Shown: positions 8,923 through 18,786, counted from the first letter of the stretch. The stretch: 64,000 bases of DNA from an uncultured Prevotellaceae bacterium (GCA_900315455.1 OMZE01000013.1:49067-113066), one strand, 5' to 3'. The notes: generated from the letters alone by a model not told the origin. A program made the numbers and translations.

Positions 8923-8957
8923 ATTCATTATTGAACAATCATAATTATTTTATTTAT

Positions 8958-9401
8958 ATGGTACAGACAATTCTTTCCATTGCTGGGAAACCAGGGCTCT
9001 ACAAACTGGTTTCAAGAGGTAAGTCAAATCTCATCGTTGAAAGCCTTGACGAGACACATAAACGGCAACCCGTCTTCTCGTCCGACAGGGTAACCAGCCT
9101 TGCCGACATCGCCATGTTCACCGAAGGTGACGACGTGCCTCTGATGGATGTGCTCGCCGCTATCCGCGATAAGGAAGAGGGAAAGGCTTGCTCATTGCAG
9201 TATAAGAAAGCCTCAAGCAACGAACTGAGAGAGTATTTTGCTCAGGTGCTTCCCGATTTCGACCGCGACAGGGTGCACGACAGCGATATCCGCAAACTCC
9301 TGCAATGGTATAATATCCTCATTGCCAATGGTATCTCCGACTTCGAGAAAGACCTGCAACCCACAGAGGGTGACAATATAGACGACAGAAAAGACCAGTA
9401 G
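8958..9401 (+). CDS. DUF5606 domain protein
   Basis: 147 residues, small soluble protein of a Bacteroidota-specific family (start VQTILSIAGKPGLYKLVS, then NLIVESLD and LADIAMFTE). Its function is not known. The open frame extends upstream to 8892, but that part translates the second promoter cassette, so the ATG at 8958 was chosen; it lies about 30 bases after the predicted transcript start. A 15-base gap separates it from pepT, suggesting one transcript. Confidence 0.85.
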   Translation: MVQTILSIAGKPGLYKLVSRGKSNLIVESLDETHKRQPVFSSDRVTSLADIAMFTEGDDVPLMDVLAAIRDKEEGKACSLQYKKASSNELREYFAQVLPDFDRDRVHDSDIRKLLQWYNILIANGISDFEKDLQPTEGDNIDDRKDQ

Positions 9402-9416
9402 AAAACCATCCCCGAC

Positions 9417-10640
9417 ATGAATATTACCCAGAGATTCCTCAACTATACCAAGTTCGACACCCAGTCGAGCGAGGAGGCACAGACTGTGCCCAGTACGGCC
9501 AAGCAATTGGTGTTTGCCGAATATCTGAAGAAAGAACTCGAGAACGAGGGACTCAGTGACGTGGAGATGGACGAGAAGGGATATATCTACGCCACCCTGA
9601 AGTCGAACATGGGCAAGAAAGTGCCCACCATAGGTTTCATCTCTCACTACGACACTAGTCCCGACTGCAGCGGTGCAGGCATCAAGGCACGTGTCGTGGA
9701 GAATTATCCCGGGGGCGACATCGTGCTCTCCGAAGGCATCGTGTCTTCACCGAAGAAGTTTCCCGAACTCAATGCCCATGTGGGAGAAGACCTCATCGTC
9801 ACCGACGGTACCACACTGCTCGGAGCCGACGATAAGGCAGGCATCGCCGAAATCGTAGAGGCGATGTGCTACCTGCGCGACCACGACGACATCAAGCATG
9901 GCGACATCCGCATTGCTTTTAATCCTGATGAGGAGATAGGTATGGGAGCCCACTATTTCGACGTGGAGAAGTTTGGCTGTGAGTGGGCTTATACCATGGA
10001 TGGCGGCGACCTCGGCGACCTCGAGTTCGAGAATTTCAATGCCGCTGCTGCCAAGGTGAAGTTGAAGGGCGTGAGCGTGCATCCCGGATATGCCAAAGGG
10101 AAGATGGTGAATGCCAACTTGCTCGCGGCAGAGTTTGCTGCCCTCCTTCCTGCCGACGAGAGACCGGAGACCACAGAGGGCTATCAGGGATTCTACCACT
10201 TGCTGGGCATCCAGTCGAACATCGAGAACGCCCAACTCTCCTATATCATCCGCGACCACGACCGCGACAAGTTTGAGCAGCGCAAACGCTTCATCACCCA
10301 TTGCGCCGATGTCATCAACGAGAAATATGGTGAGGGCACATGCCAGATCGACGTGACCGACCAATACTACAACATGAAGGAGAAGATTGACCCCTGCATG
10401 CACGTTATCGACTTGGTGCTCAAGGCCATGAGCGACTGTGGCGTGCCAGCCAAGGTGGAGCCTATCCGTGGAGGAACCGACGGGGCACAACTTTCTTTCA
10501 AGGGATTGCCCTGTCCCAATATCTTTGCCGGTGGCGTGAATTTCCATGGACCCTATGAGTTTGTCTCCATACAGGTGATGGAGAAGGCTATGCAAGTGAT
10601 AGTGAGAATCTGCCAACTCACTGCACAATACAACGACTGA
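9417..10640 (+). CDS. pepT: Peptidase T (tripeptide aminopeptidase)
   Basis: 407 residues, normal for the M20 family enzyme that removes N-terminal residues from tripeptides. Zinc-site motifs are visible in order: [31 protein letters not shown], and the TMDGGDLG and FHGPYEFVS segments; [12 protein letters not shown] belongs to the dimerization/lid domain. Cytoplasmic. Followed by an intrinsic terminator. Confidence 0.96.
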   Translation: MNITQRFLNYTKFDTQSSEEAQTVPSTAKQLVFAEYLKKELENEGLSDVEMDEKGYIYATLKSNMGKKVPTIGFISHYDTSPDCSGAGIKARVVENYPGGDIVLSEGIVSSPKKFPELNAHVGEDLIVTDGTTLLGADDKAGIAEIVEAMCYLRDHDDIKHGDIRIAFNPDEEIGMGAHYFDVEKFGCEWAYTMDGGDLGDLEFENFNAAAAKVKLKGVSVHPGYAKGKMVNANLLAAEFAALLPADERPETTEGYQGFYHLLGIQSNIENAQLSYIIRDHDRDKFEQRKRFITHCADVINEKYGEGTCQIDVTDQYYNMKEKIDPCMHVIDLVLKAMSDCGVPAKVEPIRGGTDGAQLSFKGLPCPNIFAGGVNFHGPYEFVSIQVMEKAMQVIVRICQLTAQYND

Positions 10641-10649
10641 GAATAATGA

Positions 10650-10682
10650 GGAGACGGATGGGCTGACGTCCGTCTCCTTTTC
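10650..10682 (+). terminator. Intrinsic terminator after pepT
   Basis: A 9-bp stem GGAGACGGA/TCCGTCTCC (10650-10658 with 10669-10677) followed by TTTTCTAT. Confidence 0.8.
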
Positions 10683-10700
10683 TATACACCCCATACACCC

Positions 10701-12947
10701 ATGTCCGAAATCCCCGTTCTTGTCAAAGACCTTACCCTCATACTCATCGTTGCGGGCTTCGTTACGCTGATTTTCAAGCGACTCAAGCAACCGTTGGTGC
10801 TGGGATATATCGTGGCGGGATTCCTCGTGAGTCCACACATGCCCTACACCATGTCGGTGGTCAGCCAGAATGATGTGCAGACATGGGCGAATATTGGTGT
10901 GATGTTCACCCTCTTCTCTCTTGGACTCGATTTCTCGTTCAAGAAAATCCTCAAGATGGGGGCTGCTCCCTTCATCGCTACCATCACCATCCTCTTCTGT
11001 ATGATGACGATAGGAATGCTTGTGGGGCATTGCTTCGGATGGAGCAAGATGAACTGCATCTTCCTCGGAGGCATGCTTGCCATGAGTTCCACCACCATCA
11101 TCTATAAGGCGTTTGATGACCTCGGACTGGGGCATCAGCAGTTTGCCAGTTTGGTGATGAGTGTGCTCATCCTCGAGGATATCCTCGCCATCGTGATGAT
11201 GGTGATGCTGGCGGCTATCGCAGGAGGGGGCACGGCAGGAGGCATGATGCTGCTCAAGAGTGTGGGGCGCATAGCGTTCTTCCTCATCCTGTGGTTTGTC
11301 GTGGGCATCTTTGTCATCCCATTGCTGCTGCGCAACACCAGGAAATATACCAACAACGAGACACTGCTCATCCTGGCGCTTGGCCTTTGCTGTTTCATGG
11401 CGGTTGTCTCTACGCTGGTGGGCTTCAGCAGCGCTTTTGGGGCATTTGTCATGGGTTCCATCCTGGCAGAGACGATAGAGGCCGACAAAATCATCAAGGT
11501 AGTGGAGCCGGTGAAGAACCTTTTTGGAGCCATCTTCTTTGTGTCGGTGGGCATGCTGGTAGACCCCAAGATTCTCGTGGAGTATGCCCTCCCCATACTG
11601 GCACTCGTGGCCGCTATCCTCATCGGACAGGCGCTCTTCGGAAGCCTGGGCTTCCTCGTGAGCGGACAGTCGCTCAAGTCGGCCATGCGCTGTGGATTCT
11701 CCATGGCACAGATAGGTGAGTTCTCCTTCATCATCGCTACGCTCGGACTCTCTCTGGGGGTCATCGGCCATTTCCTCTATCCCGTGGTAGTGGCTGTCTC
11801 GGTCATCACCACTTTCCTCACGCCATATATGATGAAGGCAGCAGTGCCATGCTATGAGTATTGCGAGAAACACATGCCTAAGTCGTGGATAAGAAGACTC
11901 AATCACCTCACCCTGAGTCAACCCACCACCAAGGGCTCAGAGCACAAGTGGAGGAGACTGCTCATGCAGATGGGTGCCATCACGGTCATCTATTCCATCC
12001 TCTCGGCTGCCATCACGGCAGTGATGCTCACATTCTTCCTGCCTTTCATGAGGCGGCTGGTGCCTGAGTTATGGGCAAATCTCATCTGTGGATTGGTCAC
12101 GGTGTCGCTCATCGCCCCGTTCCTTCGGGCCATCGTGATGAAGAAGAACCATAGCGAGGATTTCAAGGCGCTGTGGACCGAGAGCAGGGTCAACCGTTTG
12201 CCTTTGCTCTTCACTGTCTTCGTGAGGCTTGCCATAGCAGTGGGCTTCGTGTTTTATATTTGCAATTCGCTTACCAATTTCTCCAAAGCGCTGATAATCA
12301 GTATCTGTCTGGTGCTCGTGGCGATGATGATTCTCTCACGCCGACTGAAACACCGAAGCATCCGACTGGAACGCATGTTTGTGCTCAACCTGCGGTCGCG
12401 CGACATCGAGGCAGAAGTGCATGGGCACCGCCGACCTCTCTATGAGGGGCGTCTGCTCGACCGCGACATCCATATTGCCGACTTCGAGGTGCCGCTCGAT
12501 TCCAAATGGTCGGGGAAGACACTCAAGCAACTGGCTCTGGGGTCGCAGTATGGCGTGCTGGTAAGCAGCATCCTCAGGGCAAACCGCAGGCTTAACATTC
12601 CCGACGGCGACTCTGTGATATTCCCCGGCGACAGACTGCAGGTCATCGGAAACGACGACCAGTTGGCTGCTTTCAGCCGCGCCATGCTGTCGGAACGGTA
12701 TGAAGATGACTATGAGTTGGAGAAACGTGAGATGAAACTCAGGCGAATGGTTATCAGCGGCAGCAGTCCTTTTGTGGGAAAGACCATGGCAGAGTGTGGC
12801 ATCCGTCATGTCTACAACTGCATGGTAGTGGGATTGGAAGAAGGCATGGAGAATCTGTCGCAAGTGAGCCCATCCTATCGTTTTGAGAAAGGCGACATCA
12901 TCTGGGTGGTAGGCGAGGTAGACGACCTCAAGCGACTGATAGGATAA
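10701..12947 (+). CDS. Kef-type cation:proton antiporter with two TrkA-C domains
   Basis: 748 residues. The N-terminal part (to about 400) is a CPA2 antiporter membrane domain with about 12 helices (KQPLVLGYIVAGFLVSP, FSLGLDFSFKK, SSTTIIYKAF, FGAFVMGSILAET, GEFSFIIATLGLSLG). Extra helices follow at about 430-560. The C-terminus carries two TrkA-C-like ligand domains (about 590-675, ending FPGDRLQVIGNDDQL, and 680-748, ending KGDIIWVVGE). No RCK/TrkA-N nucleotide domain is seen. It probably exchanges K+ or Na+ for H+ across the inner membrane. It ends 1 base before the convergent LptD-like gene. Confidence 0.88.
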   Translation: MSEIPVLVKDLTLILIVAGFVTLIFKRLKQPLVLGYIVAGFLVSPHMPYTMSVVSQNDVQTWANIGVMFTLFSLGLDFSFKKILKMGAAPFIATITILFCMMTIGMLVGHCFGWSKMNCIFLGGMLAMSSTTIIYKAFDDLGLGHQQFASLVMSVLILEDILAIVMMVMLAAIAGGGTAGGMMLLKSVGRIAFFLILWFVVGIFVIPLLLRNTRKYTNNETLLILALGLCCFMAVVSTLVGFSSAFGAFVMGSILAETIEADKIIKVVEPVKNLFGAIFFVSVGMLVDPKILVEYALPILALVAAILIGQALFGSLGFLVSGQSLKSAMRCGFSMAQIGEFSFIIATLGLSLGVIGHFLYPVVVAVSVITTFLTPYMMKAAVPCYEYCEKHMPKSWIRRLNHLTLSQPTTKGSEHKWRRLLMQMGAITVIYSILSAAITAVMLTFFLPFMRRLVPELWANLICGLVTVSLIAPFLRAIVMKKNHSEDFKALWTESRVNRLPLLFTVFVRLAIAVGFVFYICNSLTNFSKALIISICLVLVAMMILSRRLKHRSIRLERMFVLNLRSRDIEAEVHGHRRPLYEGRLLDRDIHIADFEVPLDSKWSGKTLKQLALGSQYGVLVSSILRANRRLNIPDGDSVIFPGDRLQVIGNDDQLAAFSRAMLSERYEDDYELEKREMKLRRMVISGSSPFVGKTMAECGIRHVYNCMVVGLEEGMENLSQVSPSYRFEKGDIIWVVGEVDDLKRLIG

Positions 12948-12948
12948 A

Positions 12949-15846
12949 TTAATACCATTGCACGGCATTGCTCATGCCGCTCCTCTTGTCGTATTTCAAG
13001 GCATCGGTAAGTGTTGCGGCGTTGCAACGGAAGGTGAAGTTGTAACTGGTGTAGGGTGCGAGCACCACTGAGCACGACATGCTGAAGCAATGGAGGTCGC
13101 GCGAGAGCGACGCCGTGGTCATCGACAACTTGCGGTATTCGAAGTCGTAGCCCGAGGAGAACCTGATGTCCCATCCGTCGCTGAGGCGTATATTGCCGCT
13201 CACGTTAAGCGTCTGCGAGAAGGAATAAGGATAACGCATTCTCTTCGTGTTGAACTTCCCGGCTGTGTTCTCACGCATAGTGATGCCATAACTGAAGGTG
13301 AGCGACCATGGCATGGAGAACGACATATAGCCGTCGCCGTCGGTCTCAGCCTTTGTGCTTTTCTTTTTCGCGCCACGTTGGCCCTTCACCATGTCGTCGT
13401 CTACGTTCGACTCGATGTCGGTGTCGATGCCCTCGTCGTCATCATCGGTGTTTCTGCTGCTCTCTTCTTTCTCATCCTTTCCGCCAAACCATTTCTTGAT
13501 TTTCTCGGGGGTAAGGGTGAATGAGAGGTGCTGTGAAGTGCCTTGGAACCGGCCAAAGCGGCCACGGCTATACTCGGTGTGGGTACCGATGTAGGGACGG
13601 CCATTGTCGTCAAGTTCGTAGGCGTAGGTGGCAAACGAGGCATTCATGTTGAACGTGTAACTCTTCCACCATTTCAGGCGGATGTCCAAGGAGAGGTCGC
13701 CCCATGGTCGTTGTCTGTCGGCCATGTTATACGACATAGATGCCCCTAAATTGTCGATGATGCTTATCTTCTTGAATCCCGTAGAGTCTTTTTCGGAGCG
13801 CACCTTCATCTCGATGTTGTTCTTCATGTCGAAGGTGACGCTTCCCGAACGTCCCTTGCCGGGAGGGGCATAGAGGCTGTTGGCGAAGGGAGTGTAACTC
13901 ACCAGGCTGACGCTGCCATCGGCATCAGTCCTCAGATAACTGTCCCAATAGCCGTAATGGCTGGCACCGAAGTCGGGGTGATAACTGAAACTCACCGTAG
14001 GGGTGAAAACATGTCGGATGGCATTGATTTTGTCGCCGAAAATCTTGCGGTTGGGGGTCCAGAATCCATATACCGTAGTAGACAAGCCCAAACTTAGGTT
14101 CCAATCATAGATGTTGTAGAAACCATACGTAGTATCGGCCAACTCTACTTGTCTGGCCTCATCCCACGACCGTTTCACCCTGCTGGTGGTCATGCGGTCG
14201 TTGAAGTTGATGGTCGGGTTGATGTTCAGGTAGTTGAAGACGGTGAACGAACCGTTGATGGGAATACGGTGCTCGAAACCATTCTTCCAGTCCTTGAAGA
14301 TGTTGGCGTGGAGTATTTGGTCTTCCTTGGCGTTGATGGAATTGCTGAAGTGGCCGGAGTAACTCATGTTGATTTTCTCATACCATCGTTCCTTGCCAGC
14401 TGCCTTCTTGCGCTTGAATGGGAAGAAACGGCTCACCGAGATGGTGAGGTCGGGCAATGTCAGGTTGATCGTGGTGTCAATCATGTTCTGGGCGATGTTT
14501 GAGCCGAGGTGGATGCTCATGCCCAGACTCGAGAACTGAGTGTCGAAGTTCACCGATGATGTACGGGTACTCTGGGTCATCGTCTGCGGGTTGTACATGC
14601 TCGAGAGGTTGTTGCGCTCAAAACTCGATGTGGCGAAGTTGACGCTGGCGGAGAGACGTCTGAAGGGGTTGGCCTTTGCGTCCTGGCTGTGCTGCCATTG
14701 CAGTTTGAAACTCTCCCTTCTCGTGAAGTCGGGCATGCCCTTGTCGCCGTTCTTCGTGTCTTGGTAGTTGAAGAGGAATGAGCCGCTGTGGCGATAGCGT
14801 TTCCTGTAGTTCGACGTCACGGTGAAGCCCCATGAGCCTTTGGTGTAGATTTCGCCAAGCAACTTCAGGTCCCAGCGGTCGTTGATGGCGAAGTAATATC
14901 CACCATCGCGCAGGTAGAAGCCTCTCGAACTCTCGTCGCCATAAGTGGGCATGATGAATCCGCTGGAGTAACTCTTGGTGAAGGGAAAGAAGCCATAGGG
15001 GATGGCAAGTGGAAGGGGTACGTCGGCCACCACGAGGTATGCGGGTCCGAACACCACATCCTTGCCCGGCCTCACCTTGGCGCGCGACAGGGCGATGTAG
15101 AAATCGGGGTGCTCTTCGTCGCAGGTAGTGTATTTTCCTTTCTCCAGATAGAGATTGCCGTCAGCATCGCGTTTGGAGTGCAGGCTCCTGATGTATCCGT
15201 CTTGCTGCTCGGTATACACATTGTCGATGAATCCTTTCTTGCTCTTGAAGTTGTAGAGAATGGAGTCGCTGACATATTCGTCGCTGCCCATCTTGAATAC
15301 TGGGGTGCCGCTGAGTCCAGTGGCCGATGTGCTGTCTGTCACACCATAGGCATCTACCATGCTTTGCTCCAGGTTCACGTGCACTCTCTCGCTGGTCAGG
15401 TTCATGTCTTCATAGTCTACTTTCGAACTGCCATAGAGATAAGCATCTCTTGTCTTGGCATCATACACCATCGAGTCTTCAGCGCTGAAGTTGACGGGTG
15501 AGTTGATGCCGTTTGACTTGGCGCGGTTGAGGGAGTCGAGCCTAAGAGAGTCGTCCACCGCCTGGTTGTGGCGGAAGATGGCGAGGGTGAGCGAGTCCAT
15601 GTGGAGGGTGTCGGGACCAGTCATGGTAATGGTGTCTGGACCAGTCATGGTGATGGTGTCGATACCCACGCTGTCGCCGACAATGGCATCGGTGGCATGG
15701 CTGCTGCCAAGGTGAAAGGTGTCGTAGGGTATGGTATCGGTAAAGGTCATACGACTCTTCCATGTCTGCCTGGCAGACATGGCACTGCTGGCCATCATCA
15801 GTATCATGGCCGCTGAGAGCAGTATGGCAACTGGCTTTACCTTCAT
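12949..15846 (-). CDS. LptD-like outer-membrane LPS-assembly protein
   Basis: 965 residues. A signal peptide (KVKPVAILLSAAMILMMASS..SA) precedes an OstA/LptA-like beta region (SAEDSMVYDAKTRDAYLYGSSKVDYEDM, NLTSERVHVNLE) and a large barrel (AIPYGFFPFTKSYSSGFIMPTYGDE is typical of the family). It should insert LPS at the outer membrane. An acidic insert lies near residues 785-830 (DDDDEGIDTDIES, then KKKSTKAE). The frame stays open to 16044 only because the upstream promoter cassettes happen to have no stops; the ATG at 15846 begins the signal peptide and lies about 9 bases after the last -7 box, giving a nearly leaderless mRNA. Confidence 0.85.
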   Translation of the reverse strand: MKVKPVAILLSAAMILMMASSAMSARQTWKSRMTFTDTIPYDTFHLGSSHATDAIVGDSVGIDTITMTGPDTITMTGPDTLHMDSLTLAIFRHNQAVDDSLRLDSLNRAKSNGINSPVNFSAEDSMVYDAKTRDAYLYGSSKVDYEDMNLTSERVHVNLEQSMVDAYGVTDSTSATGLSGTPVFKMGSDEYVSDSILYNFKSKKGFIDNVYTEQQDGYIRSLHSKRDADGNLYLEKGKYTTCDEEHPDFYIALSRAKVRPGKDVVFGPAYLVVADVPLPLAIPYGFFPFTKSYSSGFIMPTYGDESSRGFYLRDGGYYFAINDRWDLKLLGEIYTKGSWGFTVTSNYRKRYRHSGSFLFNYQDTKNGDKGMPDFTRRESFKLQWQHSQDAKANPFRRLSASVNFATSSFERNNLSSMYNPQTMTQSTRTSSVNFDTQFSSLGMSIHLGSNIAQNMIDTTINLTLPDLTISVSRFFPFKRKKAAGKERWYEKINMSYSGHFSNSINAKEDQILHANIFKDWKNGFEHRIPINGSFTVFNYLNINPTINFNDRMTTSRVKRSWDEARQVELADTTYGFYNIYDWNLSLGLSTTVYGFWTPNRKIFGDKINAIRHVFTPTVSFSYHPDFGASHYGYWDSYLRTDADGSVSLVSYTPFANSLYAPPGKGRSGSVTFDMKNNIEMKVRSEKDSTGFKKISIIDNLGASMSYNMADRQRPWGDLSLDIRLKWWKSYTFNMNASFATYAYELDDNGRPYIGTHTEYSRGRFGRFQGTSQHLSFTLTPEKIKKWFGGKDEKEESSRNTDDDDEGIDTDIESNVDDDMVKGQRGAKKKSTKAETDGDGYMSFSMPWSLTFSYGITMRENTAGKFNTKRMRYPYSFSQTLNVSGNIRLSDGWDIRFSSGYDFEYRKLSMTTASLSRDLHCFSMSCSVVLAPYTSYNFTFRCNAATLTDALKYDKRSGMSNAVQWY

Positions 15847-15854
15847 TTTAAGTG

Positions 15855-16164
15855 CAAAGGTAGTGCAAGGTGAGCGAAAAACCAAATTTATTTGAGTTTT
15901 TCCGAGCCGCCGCCTATCTTCGGCGAAGCCAAAGGTAGTGCAAGGTGAGCTAAAAACCAAATTTATTTGAGTTTTTCCGAGCCGCCGCCTATCTTCGGTG
16001 AAGGCAAAGGTAGTGCAAGGTGAGCGAAAAGCCAAAAGAATCAAGGATTATTTAACTTTTCTCAACCTAAGCCAACCTTTAGCGAAGCCAAAGGTAGTGC
16101 AAGGTGAGCGAAAAACCAAATTTATTTGAGTTTTTCCGAGCCGCCGCCTATCTTCGGTGAAGCC
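15855..16164 (-). repeat. Four tandem promoter cassettes upstream of the lptD-like gene
   Basis: Four units with periods of 75, 75 and 84 bp. Each has an exact TTTG-N20-TACCTTTG on the minus strand: -7 boxes at 15855-15862, 15930-15937, 16005-16012 and 16089-16096; -33 boxes at 15883-15886, 15958-15961, 16033-16036 and 16117-16120. Unit 3 has a divergent spacer-upstream sequence but keeps both boxes. Units are joined by a GGCTTCGCCGAAG-type inverted repeat. The 15847-16186 interval holds no gene. Confidence 0.85.
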
Positions 16165-16186
16165 AAACGAACGTGCTTTCCTTCCT

Positions 16187-16729
16187 TTACTGTTTTTCAA
16201 ACAGTCTTACCCAGTTTCGGAAACGCTCCAGCCCTTCCGTCCCGAATTTCGACAGGCTGCGCTCTGCTTGCTCAATGGTTTTCTCTTGCTCGGGATGCGA
16301 TTTGGAGAAGAACTTGTCGGCATAGCAAATCAACTGTTCTTCCAAGGTGACAGGCAAGAAGTCCTGGTGGGGTAGGGGCAGATTTTGGCCGACGATGTCG
16401 TGGAGCGACAGACCGGCACCGGTGTGGCGCTCACACACACGGGCATGACGTTCGAATCCTTCAGCGCGCAACATCGCGGCTCCGAGAATGCCATGGCAGA
16501 TATAAGGGTGGGTGCCATGGCAGTAAATGCCTGGGGCATCGGTCTGGCAGATGCCGATGTCGTGGAGCATCGCCGCCTCTTCCACAAATTGGCTGTCGAG
16601 GTGAAGGCGTGGGTGAAAAGCGACTATCTGTAGCGCTTTCCGCGCTACAGATAGACTATGTTGGAGGAGCAGGCGCTTCAGCGCGTTGTCCTCAGGATAA
16701 TACTTGTCAATAAGGAGTCGGTAGTCCAT
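16187..16729 (-). CDS. HD-domain phosphohydrolase family protein
   Basis: 180 residues. HD-domain metal-binding signature residues are visible: LLQHSLSVARKAL, AAMLHDIGIC (the HD pair), YICHGILGAAML and RVCERHTGAG. The substrate cannot be told from sequence. The ATG at 16729 was chosen over an upstream in-frame ATG at 16771 that would overlap the OadA-like gene; it lies 4 bases after that gene's stop, so the two form an operon with the OadA-like gene first. Confidence 0.8.
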   Translation of the reverse strand: MDYRLLIDKYYPEDNALKRLLLQHSLSVARKALQIVAFHPRLHLDSQFVEEAAMLHDIGICQTDAPGIYCHGTHPYICHGILGAAMLRAEGFERHARVCERHTGAGLSLHDIVGQNLPLPHQDFLPVTLEEQLICYADKFFSKSHPEQEKTIEQAERSLSKFGTEGLERFRNWVRLFEKQ

Positions 16730-16733
16730 GTCG

Positions 16734-18512
16734 TTATTCTGCGCTGGGGCGCTCGATGTAGGCAATGACATCGCCTTTCATCACCTTGCTTCCACGCTTG
16801 GCGTTGATTTCCACCAATTTGCCGCCGATGGCAGCCGGCACTTCCACAATCTCGCCCCATGGTGCCTGGATGTAGCAGAGCCTGTCGCCCTCGGCATATT
16901 CCTTGCCGATGTATGGCTCCACAGTGGGAGCGGCTTCGCCGTCGCCACCAAACTCCCAGTAGATTTCACCTTTCACCGGTGCCACAACAGCATCGGCCTT
17001 GGCATGCTTGAACTCTGCCAACTGCTCTGGAGTGAGTTTCGAACCGAGTTTGGCATCCTTGGCTTTCTGCAGGTCGGCAAGGAAGTTCTTCTTGGCTTGG
17101 CCGGTCTTGAAGATGCGGTACTGCTCTGGGTGCATGCCCAGTTCGTAGAGTTCTTCGTCGTCGGGTCCGTATTCCCAGCCGTTTTCGTCCATCTCCTTGC
17201 GGAAGTCATCGAGGGCATTGGGGATAAGGGTATGGGGGTCGGCGTCGGTGAACTCACGGCCCTGCTTGGCGGCAAGTTCCTTGATCTCTGGGGCTATCTC
17301 GCCGGGGATGCGGCCGCTCTTGCCGAGCACCATGCCCCACATGGCGTCGTCCATCATCACATAGCGGCCCTTGCCTTGCTCGAGGGTGAGCAGGTTGGTG
17401 AGGGCGATGTTCTTCACATATTGTGAGAAGGGGGTCACCAGTGGGGGATAACCCACCTTCGGCCATACGTAGGCCACCTCATCGAAGAGTTTCACGAGCA
17501 GGTCGTCGATGGTGAGTTCGGGCTCGCCTTTCTTTGCGCGTGTCTTGTTGATGATTTGGTGTATGCCACCGAGGTCGGCCATCATCGAGCCCATCATGCC
17601 ACCTGGCAGACCACAACCCAGAAGGAGCGAACTCATGTGCTTGTTGCCGGGATTGATGAAGTAGCCCAGCCAGTCGTCGATGAACTCCTGGGTGAGCGTA
17701 CGGGCCTTCATGTAGGCCTTCATGTTGATGTCGGGCACGTCGAACCCTTCGTTCTTCAGCATGCTCTGCACCGAGATGATGTCGGGGTGCACCTTGCCCC
17801 ACGACAATGGTTCGATGGCGGTGTCGATGATGTCGGCACCATTGTTGCACACTTCGAGGATAGAGGCCATCGACAGACCCGGGCCAGAGTGGCCGTGATA
17901 CTGGATGATGACATCGGGGTGCTTGTCCTTGATGGCTTTGGTCAGTTTGCCGAGCATGGCGGGCTGTCCGATGCCTGCCATGTCCTTCAGGCAGATTTCG
18001 GGTGCACCGGCGGCTATCAACTCATCGGCAATATTGCTGTAGTATTCCACGGTGTGTACGGGCGAGGTGGTGATACACAGGGTGGCCTGTGGCGTCATAC
18101 CTGCCTCGAGTGCCCATTTTATGCTGGGGATGATGTTGCGGGTGTCGTTGAGACCGCAGAAGATACGTGGGATATCCACGCCTTGGGCGTGTTTCACCTT
18201 GTATTGGAGCCTGCGTACGTCATCGGGAACGGGGTACATGCGGAGGGCGTTCAGACCACGGTCAAGCATGTGGGTCTTGATGCCAACCTCGTTGAAAGGC
18301 TTGCAGAAAGCGCGTACGGCGTCATTGGGATTCTCGCCGGCAAGCAAATTCACCTGCTCGAAGGCACCACCATTGGTTTCCACACGCGAGAAGCATCCCA
18401 TGTCGATGATAACGGGAGCGATGCGCTCTAACTGGTCTTTGCGGGGTTGAAACTTGCCCGACGATTGCCACATGTCCCTGTAGACGAGACTGAATTGGAT
18501 TTTCTTTTTCAT
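16734..18512 (-). CDS. OadA/pyruvate carboxylase subunit B-like carboxyltransferase lacking the biotin lysine
   Basis: 592 residues. The N-terminal TIM-barrel carboxyltransferase domain (to about 330) resembles the transcarboxylase 5S/OadA family: VYRDMWQSSGKF (RDAHQS motif diverged), CLKDMAGI with the carbamylated Lys, and YHGHSGPG with the metal-binding His pair. A conserved middle domain follows. The C-terminal lipoyl/biotinyl-like domain reads CYIQAPWGEIVEV where an EAMKM biotin motif would normally be, so no lysine is there. It may act with a separate biotin carrier in pyruvate/oxaloacetate exchange; a carrier gene is not in the window. It has its own promoter. Confidence 0.8.
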   Translation of the reverse strand: MKKKIQFSLVYRDMWQSSGKFQPRKDQLERIAPVIIDMGCFSRVETNGGAFEQVNLLAGENPNDAVRAFCKPFNEVGIKTHMLDRGLNALRMYPVPDDVRRLQYKVKHAQGVDIPRIFCGLNDTRNIIPSIKWALEAGMTPQATLCITTSPVHTVEYYSNIADELIAAGAPEICLKDMAGIGQPAMLGKLTKAIKDKHPDVIIQYHGHSGPGLSMASILEVCNNGADIIDTAIEPLSWGKVHPDIISVQSMLKNEGFDVPDINMKAYMKARTLTQEFIDDWLGYFINPGNKHMSSLLLGCGLPGGMMGSMMADLGGIHQIINKTRAKKGEPELTIDDLLVKLFDEVAYVWPKVGYPPLVTPFSQYVKNIALTNLLTLEQGKGRYVMMDDAMWGMVLGKSGRIPGEIAPEIKELAAKQGREFTDADPHTLIPNALDDFRKEMDENGWEYGPDDEELYELGMHPEQYRIFKTGQAKKNFLADLQKAKDAKLGSKLTPEQLAEFKHAKADAVVAPVKGEIYWEFGGDGEAAPTVEPYIGKEYAEGDRLCYIQAPWGEIVEVPAAIGGKLVEINAKRGSKVMKGDVIAYIERPSAE

Positions 18513-18574
18513 TGTTATCAGTTTAAGATTTTAATCTAATAAGGCTTGTCTGAATGTTTTTCTGTTTCAGATAG

Positions 18575-18605
18575 CAAAGATAGACAAAAAAAACATCAAA
18601 TCAAA
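18575..18605 (-). promoter_or_regulatory. Promoter of the OadA-like operon
   Basis: On the minus strand TTTG (18605-18602), 19-base spacer, TATCTTTG (18582-18575): a full consensus match about 63 bases before the start codon. Confidence 0.8.
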
Positions 18606-18708
18606 TAAACACTCATGTTTTTTGCAAAAAAAAGTGGTTTGCCTGCGTTTTTGGGTGTTGCGATGATGGTTTTTGTTTTAGCAGTAGGCTTGTCTCGATT
18701 TTTTTCCC

Positions 18709-18716
18709 TAATTTTG
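18709..18716 (+). promoter_or_regulatory. -7 element of the lipoprotein gene at 18787
   Basis: TAATTTTG matches TAnnTTTG. The -33 is weak. The predicted transcript start (about 18723) rules out the upstream in-frame start at 18721. Confidence 0.55.
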
Positions 18717-18786
18717 CGTCGTGGTTAGTCAACAGGGCTTTTCTTGGCCAGCGCCAATGAGGAAGCACTGTTCTTCAAATGACGAA

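Noticed and set aside
8892-8957. Upstream extension of the DUF5606 gene
   Set aside because: It runs through the -33/-7 region of the second cassette, before the predicted transcript start.
9747-11921. A 724-codon minus-strand open frame
   Set aside because: It overlaps pepT and the antiporter on the other strand, is rich in His, Glu and Arg and has no recognisable motifs; a shadow frame.
15847-16044. Extended N-terminus of 66 residues on the LptD-like protein
   Set aside because: It is a translation of the tandem promoter cassettes, whose 75- and 84-bp periods happen to keep the frame open. The signal peptide starts at 15846.
16729-16771. Longer start for the HD-domain protein
   Set aside because: It would overlap the OadA-like coding sequence by 38 bases, and the added residues are low-complexity translation of that gene.
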